From Chryseobacterium indicum (GTDB lineage Bacteria; Bacteroidota; Bacteroidia; Flavobacteriales; Weeksellaceae): a stretch of 64,000 nt of DNA. Of this stretch, positions 59,255 through 64,000 are shown one piece after another. Location of the stretch: NCBI RefSeq assembly GCF_021504595.1, contig NZ_JACSGT010000002.1:496001-560000 (forward strand), given 5' to 3'. The notes beneath the pieces are model-generated. The model saw only the letters and a program-made list of their open reading frames with translations, was not told where the DNA came from and ran no database searches. Positions within the stretch are counted from its first letter, which is position 1. Every line of letters begins with the position of its first letter. The translations under genes and the position numbers were made by a program.

Positions 59255-61603
59255 TTAATTTGAACGTTTGGTTGGAAATTTTCTAAAATTTTCCAAATCT
59301 CCCTTTATTTTTTTTTCAAACAGAAAAGCATTTTTCAAATATGTCTTTATTTCTTCATCATTATTCTTTTCACAAATTTTACTGAATAGATCAATGGCTT
59401 TGTATAATTGTTGTAGTGCTATTTCAAAGTCTCCGGCATTATAGTAACAGCAACTGAGAAGATAATGTATCTCTCCTATATGCTCAGTTTCATCAAAGTA
59501 TTTTTGAGATAAAAGCAGTTTTTTTCTATGGTAATCAATCGCTAAACTCCAGTTTTCGTATTTCATACATAGATTAGCAATGGTATAATAGTATCCATTC
59601 AAAATAATATAATGAATCTTTGTTTTATAAAACTCTCTATATTGAGATTCTGTGAGTTCACTTGTTGCATTGCTTACTACGCTATCGTATTCTTTCAAAA
59701 ATGAATCTAATTCATTTTCAGTTTTTTCTATAAATGGATATTTTAGATCTGGTACATTAAATAAAAATGCAAATATTTTTTCTGTGGAAAGCAATAAATA
59801 ATTTTTTGAAGGTTGAGTTGAGAAAAGTGAAAAAAACTGATTTGCTAATATTTTCAACTCCTGACTTATTATAAGAATCGCCATCGGCATATAGTTGCAT
59901 TGCAATGCATTTGCTGTAATAAGATATCTAAATTTAGAAAGCTGAAGTTCCATTTCTCGTTTGTTTACATACTCTTTTTGACATAATTTGAATATTTCCT
60001 TTTCAATAGTTAACGCATTATCAAACTCTTTTAATTGAATATAACATATGCCTAATTTTATGTTTAGATCTAAAACTTGTCTAAAATCTGTATCGGGTTG
60101 ATTTAAATAAATTTCTATTTCCTTCTGCAAGTATTCTTTTGCGCTTTCATAAATTTCATGTTCAAAATACAAGGAAGACATTCTTCTGTAAATTTCGGAA
60201 TCTGAGAGATTTGGATTCAGTAAATCTAACCATAGTACTGTGTTTCTCTTTACATTTATGGTGTTTTTTAACTTTTCAATCGATTCCGCGTCACTTTTGC
60301 ATAAAGATAGAAATCTATTGTTTGGTGGTAACTTAGAACAAAGTTCTGTGTTTTTTTCCAAAAAGAATTCTGCTTTTTCTATGTTTTCCCATTTGATATA
60401 TAGGAACGTAAGTTTATGATAAGTTTGAGATAATAAAATGTGCCCACTTTCTAATGCTCTCTCTTGGATACTTAAAGCTTTTAAATAATAAATTTCTGTC
60501 TTAGTCAATTCTGTTAATGTAAAATAACATTTGCCAATATTGAGCAGGTAAGCAGATTGATCTAACAATAAATTCTTATATAATTCTACAGAAATAATAT
60601 CCTTTTTAGGTATGTTTTTTTCTAAAATATCTATAATGTTTTGTTTTTTTGAAACAATTTCATGTAATTGATCAATAATTTTATGAAAATCTTTCTCTTC
60701 ATTCTTAAATAATATTATATTTGAAGAAGCTGAAAATACTATTTTAATCAGACAGATAAGATTTTCTAAGGTAAACTTGTTTTCAAAGTCCGATTTATTC
60801 TCAATTCTATTCACTTTAAAAAATAGCATTAGTTCATTCATTAAATCAGAATAAATCATATCTACTGTGGTGTTACCTAGAAGACTAAATATTTTTTCAC
60901 TATATGATAAACTTTTCTGCCAATTCCCTTGAGAACTCGATATAATTGACAAATTATGCAACTTACTTATTGCTTCGAAATTGCCCTCTTTTAATCCAAA
61001 TCCCTCAATGCTTTTAGCTTTTTCGAACAAACCCATGTGAACCAAGAAAGAAGCAACGCCTCGTTTCAAATTGTCTAAATCTTCACTTTCTTCTTTGATT
61101 TTTCCAAATAAAGACTCAGCTAATTCTATATATTTTCTATTTCCAAATATATTATTTGTAGGATCTGTATATAACTTATCTTTTAAATATTTTATAATAG
61201 ATTCAAAAAAACCGCCTCTATCAGAAAACCTTTTAATAACAATGTTTTTTACCAAACTATGTAGTCGTACTTTATCATCTTCAATTTGAATCCATCCTTT
61301 TTTAGCAAGAGCGTTAATATTGTAGATGAAAATATCGATAACTTCTTGTTCGGAAGAATTATTAAGATACACTTCCTCAAATAAATCCATTGGAATGGAA
61401 TCCTCCTGCATTAAAGCAATATTCAGGAGAATTTTACGTTGTTCTTCTTTTAGGTAGGATGTATCAAAAATAATATTGAGATACTCTTCAACACTTTCAA
61501 TACTGATAATATCTCTTTCTATGCCATGATCCACAAGTACTTCTGCTCTTTCAACTACATTAACACCTTTTTCACTAAGTACATGACAAAAATTGTAATA
61601 CAT
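59255..61603 (-). CDS. C-terminal TPR part of a STAND NTPase interrupted by IS insertion
   Basis: A 782-residue open frame whose first ten or so codons are the end of the insertion sequence. The true gene continues at SEKGVNVVERAEVL with a winged-helix region (HGIERDIISIESVEEYLN), followed by a long array of TPR-like helices (LGICYIQLKEFDNALTIEKEI; LLSCCYYNAGDFEIALQQLYKAID). Without the insertion it joins the NTPase part at 62723 in the same frame to give one protein of about 1,156 residues. TPR arrays in STAND proteins sense the trigger. Confidence 0.8.
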   Translation of the reverse strand: MYYNFCHVLSEKGVNVVERAEVLVDHGIERDIISIESVEEYLNIIFDTSYLKEEQRKILLNIALMQEDSIPMDLFEEVYLNNSSEQEVIDIFIYNINALAKKGWIQIEDDKVRLHSLVKNIVIKRFSDRGGFFESIIKYLKDKLYTDPTNNIFGNRKYIELAESLFGKIKEESEDLDNLKRGVASFLVHMGLFEKAKSIEGFGLKEGNFEAISKLHNLSIISSSQGNWQKSLSYSEKIFSLLGNTTVDMIYSDLMNELMLFFKVNRIENKSDFENKFTLENLICLIKIVFSASSNIILFKNEEKDFHKIIDQLHEIVSKKQNIIDILEKNIPKKDIISVELYKNLLLDQSAYLLNIGKCYFTLTELTKTEIYYLKALSIQERALESGHILLSQTYHKLTFLYIKWENIEKAEFFLEKNTELCSKLPPNNRFLSLCKSDAESIEKLKNTINVKRNTVLWLDLLNPNLSDSEIYRRMSSLYFEHEIYESAKEYLQKEIEIYLNQPDTDFRQVLDLNIKLGICYIQLKEFDNALTIEKEIFKLCQKEYVNKREMELQLSKFRYLITANALQCNYMPMAILIISQELKILANQFFSLFSTQPSKNYLLLSTEKIFAFLFNVPDLKYPFIEKTENELDSFLKEYDSVVSNATSELTESQYREFYKTKIHYIILNGYYYTIANLCMKYENWSLAIDYHRKKLLLSQKYFDETEHIGEIHYLLSCCYYNAGDFEIALQQLYKAIDLFSKICEKNNDEEIKTYLKNAFLFEKKIKGDLENFRKFPTKRSN
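61565..61574. repeat. 10-bp target duplication, copy 1
   Basis: ACCTTTTTCA directly outside the left end of the insertion sequence; identical copy at 62789-62798. Confidence 0.8.
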
Positions 61604-62696
61604 TGATATTCATTTTATTTAACCTATTCATAAGTATGTTGTTGAGATGATTTAACCCATATTTAAAAACACTTAAGGCTTTTCTTTGGTGTTTTTTTAT
61701 TTTTATGGCTTTAATATTCTGATCTACAAAATCACCAATCTTGTAACACCAAACTAAGGCTATCATTACGATCATAAATAATTTTTCTAATCTCTTCTGG
61801 TCAGTCACATGTGTGCTTTCAATATTAAATCCGCTGCTTTTAAAAGCTTTAAAAAGAGTTTCTATCTGCCATCTTTTTTTATAATACTCCCAAGATTCTT
61901 CTGGTTTATTAAAGGAAACCAGAATTAAAGTATCTAATTTACCCTCTTTGTCAAACCCCTTCACACCAGATACATAGCATAGAACATCGTTGATTTTCAC
62001 TATTTTCGGATGATGATAAAACTCGCCTTTCTTTAATTTGTTAAACAGCCAAAACACAGGTTTTTCCTGATTTCTATCAAAGCAAAATACCTTGAAGTTT
62101 TTCCTTAGCCGAATATAATACCTTATGTTGTTTTTGTTTAAAAACTCCAGCCAGTGATGCCCTACAAATTCTCTGTCCGCCAGTAAGCAATTAATACAAT
62201 CCCTGCCAAACCAGGTGATGAACTGTCTTATTAATTCTATTCTTTCTGTGGTATCAGAATTACCTCTTTTATCTAATGTTCTGAACATGATTGGAATAGC
62301 AATATTTTTATAGCAGATTCCAAGCATCAGGATATTGATATTGGAACTTCCAAACTTCCAGTTAGTACGATCCAGCACCAAAACCAGATTTTCCTTTTCA
62401 GGCAAAATATTAAATATAAAACCGGAAATCAACTTCATGGGCAAATCAAAATTTGCCATAAACCTTTGTATTCTCCGGAAGGAACTTTCCGCTGTGGCAT
62501 TACTGTCAAAAGCATTAGCCAAAGACAGATAATTAACTGTTTTTACTTTACATAAAGCTAAAATCAAAAGTGAAATAAATTTCAATCGGGCTTTATTGAT
62601 TTTTGTTTCAAAATTATGCTCTAAAACTGAATCTAATTCTATAATTTTATAATCTTGACTGGTATTGGTATACTTAGTTGAATGCCTGAGAAACAT
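61575..62696 (-). CDS. IS4-family transposase
   Basis: A 373-residue DDE transposase. VLVLDRTNW and CLLADREFVG supply two catalytic Asp; the YREK-like segment YYKKRWQIETLFKAFKSSGF supplies the Glu. Length and layout match the IS4 family, DUF4372/ISPepr type. Complete and probably active: inverted repeats and target duplication are intact. Confidence 0.88.
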   Translation of the reverse strand: MFLRHSTKYTNTSQDYKIIELDSVLEHNFETKINKARLKFISLLILALCKVKTVNYLSLANAFDSNATAESSFRRIQRFMANFDLPMKLISGFIFNILPEKENLVLVLDRTNWKFGSSNINILMLGICYKNIAIPIMFRTLDKRGNSDTTERIELIRQFITWFGRDCINCLLADREFVGHHWLEFLNKNNIRYYIRLRKNFKVFCFDRNQEKPVFWLFNKLKKGEFYHHPKIVKINDVLCYVSGVKGFDKEGKLDTLILVSFNKPEESWEYYKKRWQIETLFKAFKSSGFNIESTHVTDQKRLEKLFMIVMIALVWCYKIGDFVDQNIKAIKIKKHQRKALSVFKYGLNHLNNILMNRLNKMNINVLQFLSCT

Positions 62697-62788
62697 CTTC
62701 TAATTTACTAAATATCAGTCATTTAAACAAATATTAAACATTTTATCTTGTTGATTTTCAATATTTTGAAACTTTTGTCATGTACTAA
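61575..62788. mobile_element. IS4-family insertion sequence, 1.21 kb
   Basis: Terminal inverted repeats AGTACATGACAAAA at the left (61578-61591) and TTTTGTCATGTACT at the right (62773-62786) bracket one transposase gene. A 10-bp duplication outside both ends identifies the target site. The element lies in a STAND gene; the transposase reading frame ends within its own left inverted repeat. Confidence 0.85.
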
Positions 62789-63949
62789 ACCTTTTTCATT
62801 AAACCGATTGATGAGTTTAATAATACTGAGTTGTCTTTCCTGAGCCGTTTTTGCTAACAACTCGATGGTTAAAGTATGGTAATCAATAGCTGAAAGTAAG
62901 TAGACTAAACGCTCATCGTATCTTTCTATTGTGTAAAATGTATAAAATAATTCTAATGCTTCCTTTTTAAAGTTGGGAGCGATAAAATTTTCAAAACCAA
63001 TCAAGTTTTGCTGTGAAGTTCCCAGAATATTCCAGTTTTCAGAAAGAAATTTGATTTCATCTTTATGGCTGTATATTTTTTCCTCTATATTATCCAGTAT
63101 CAATAAATTATTTCCTCTTATCTTTCCTAAATGCCTTACCACTAAATTTAAAAGACCCTTTTCATTTTCCGAATAAGAACGATATTCCTGTGCGAGTCCC
63201 AAACTCTCAAGAAGCTCGATTCCTTTTGCTTGAGTTAAAGCCTTTGGCAGACCTTCAGCACAATTTAGCCAAACTATATTAGAAAATTTATCAGCAAAAT
63301 GTTCAGCAAAATGTTTTGCTAAAAATGTCTTCCCGATACCCGAAATTCCAGTAATGGAAAGTTTTTTGTTTTTTTTGAAAAGATTGAAAATGTTTTCAAG
63401 AAGATCAATTCTTAATACAGATGTTTCGGTCTCAATAGAAGGGATAATGTTGAGTTTTTTATCAATAATATCAATTTCCAAACGTTCTGTTTCTTGACGC
63501 TTTACAGCGACTTTTTTTTCTTTTTTTTTATCGAAATCTTGAAGGGAAAAGTCTTTCCAACTTTTAAATTCTAATGCAATAGAATAAAAATCTCTCTTTT
63601 CATAGTCCGTACCTATTAATTCTATGGAATTAATAAAATCATTAACGGTTCTTTTTTGTGGAATTAATTCGCTTATAATATCATCCAATACGTGTTCCTC
63701 GTATTCAACCCCTGTAAATATTTCTTTAAAATCTTTTGAGTATTGTTTTTGTTTAGAAGACACATATTCTCCCTTTTGTTTTTGTTGGGTTTCCAGATTA
63801 TAGGCTTTACACTTTTCTATAAATGAATTATATAAAGCCAATACATTTGATTTAAAATCCTTTACAATAGAATGATAATTATCCTTTCCATAAGTTTTTT
63901 GGAGAGATTTCTTCAAATAAAGTAACGGAATATTGGGTTTAGAATTCAT
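62723..63949 (-). CDS. N-terminal part of a STAND (NB-ARC-like) NTPase
   Basis: A 408-residue frame; residues 1-387 belong to the host gene, the rest is read from the IS end. An N-terminal all-helical domain of about 200 residues of unknown type is followed by a P-loop (LSITGISGIGKTFLAKHFAEHF), a Walker B (NNLLILDNIE) and the GTSQQN sensor pattern of STAND NTPases. The gene probably served antiphage defence in the manner of Avs/STAND systems with a TPR sensor. It reaches the right window edge, so upstream genes are unseen. Confidence 0.8.
   Translation of the reverse strand: MNSKPNIPLLYLKKSLQKTYGKDNYHSIVKDFKSNVLALYNSFIEKCKAYNLETQQKQKGEYVSSKQKQYSKDFKEIFTGVEYEEHVLDDIISELIPQKRTVNDFINSIELIGTDYEKRDFYSIALEFKSWKDFSLQDFDKKKEKKVAVKRQETERLEIDIIDKKLNIIPSIETETSVLRIDLLENIFNLFKKNKKLSITGISGIGKTFLAKHFAEHFADKFSNIVWLNCAEGLPKALTQAKGIELLESLGLAQEYRSYSENEKGLLNLVVRHLGKIRGNNLLILDNIEEKIYSHKDEIKFLSENWNILGTSQQNLIGFENFIAPNFKKEALELFYTFYTIERYDERLVYLLSAIDYHTLTIELLAKTAQERQLSIIKLINRFNEKGLVHDKSFKILKINKIKCLIFV
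62789..62798. repeat. 10-bp target duplication, copy 2
   Basis: ACCTTTTTCA at the right outer end of the insertion sequence. Removing the IS and one copy restores an open frame (1161 + 2310 nt = 1157 codons). Confidence 0.8.
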
Positions 63950-64000
63950 AATTCACACAATAAAAGTAATTGCAAAATACAAAAAATAGAATTGTAATTC

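Overview
The window looks like a chromosome segment of a Flavobacteriia member (Bacteroidota), most likely Chryseobacterium or a close relative. The DNA is AT-rich, promoters follow the Bacteroidota pattern TTG-N19-21-TAnnTTTG, and family-typical genes are present (DUF5686, GLPGLI, grasp-with-spasm RiPP maturation, Reg_prop/LytS kinases, MiaE, rplU-rpmA). Assignments come from reading motifs; no database search was run.

Layout. 1-9.4 kb is ordinary chromosome: aminotransferase and FAD monooxygenase, DUF502, miaE, acyltransferase, lipoprotein peptidase, rplU-rpmA, two orphan double-glycine peptides and a DUF5686 outer-membrane protein. At 9.60-9.68 kb lies the 3' half of a tRNA-Asn with its terminator. 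The terminator recurs at 13.65 kb, so accessory DNA starts here. 9.9-13.6 kb holds a Panacea-domain antitoxin with a membrane partner and some orphans. 14.7-20.2 kb is a split-LanB lanthipeptide-like operon (precursor, S9 peptidase, LanB, LanB C-terminal enzyme). 20.4-29.3 kb is a TPR-AraC regulator followed by a complete grasp-with-spasm RiPP cluster with its C39-ABC exporter and HlyD adaptor.

29.7-45.5 kb is plasmid-like: RepB with iterons, a helix-turn-helix protein, C5 and adenine DNA methyltransferases, many small plasmid proteins, a VirD4/TraG-like ATPase and a replication-relaxation protein. 45.5-58.4 kb carries secreted proteins, a LytS/LytTR two-component pair, an XRE regulator and a large lipoprotein. 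58.5-59.0 kb is a RelBE-like toxin-antitoxin module. 59.3-63.9 kb is one large STAND NTPase-TPR gene split by a fresh IS4-family insertion.

Main discovery. Six genes at 30.8-37.3 kb and the toxin-antitoxin pair at 58.5-59.0 kb each look broken, but every interruption is an in-frame TGA. I count 22 of them, with no in-frame TAA or TAG, and one continuous frame per gene. Where families have near-invariant motifs, TGA falls on glycine: YxGGK and ExxFGGGA of the adenine methylase, ENVxGLIxG and SSG of the C5 methylase, the Gly before FRLRxG in RelE. These genes end in TAA. All four CGG codons of the two methylases fall where I expect tryptophan. This resembles the Absconditabacteria/Gracilibacteria code (UGA = Gly, table 25; CGG to Trp has been reported in some of them). 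The surrounding chromosome uses the standard code, and I found no tRNA-Gly(UCA) in the window.
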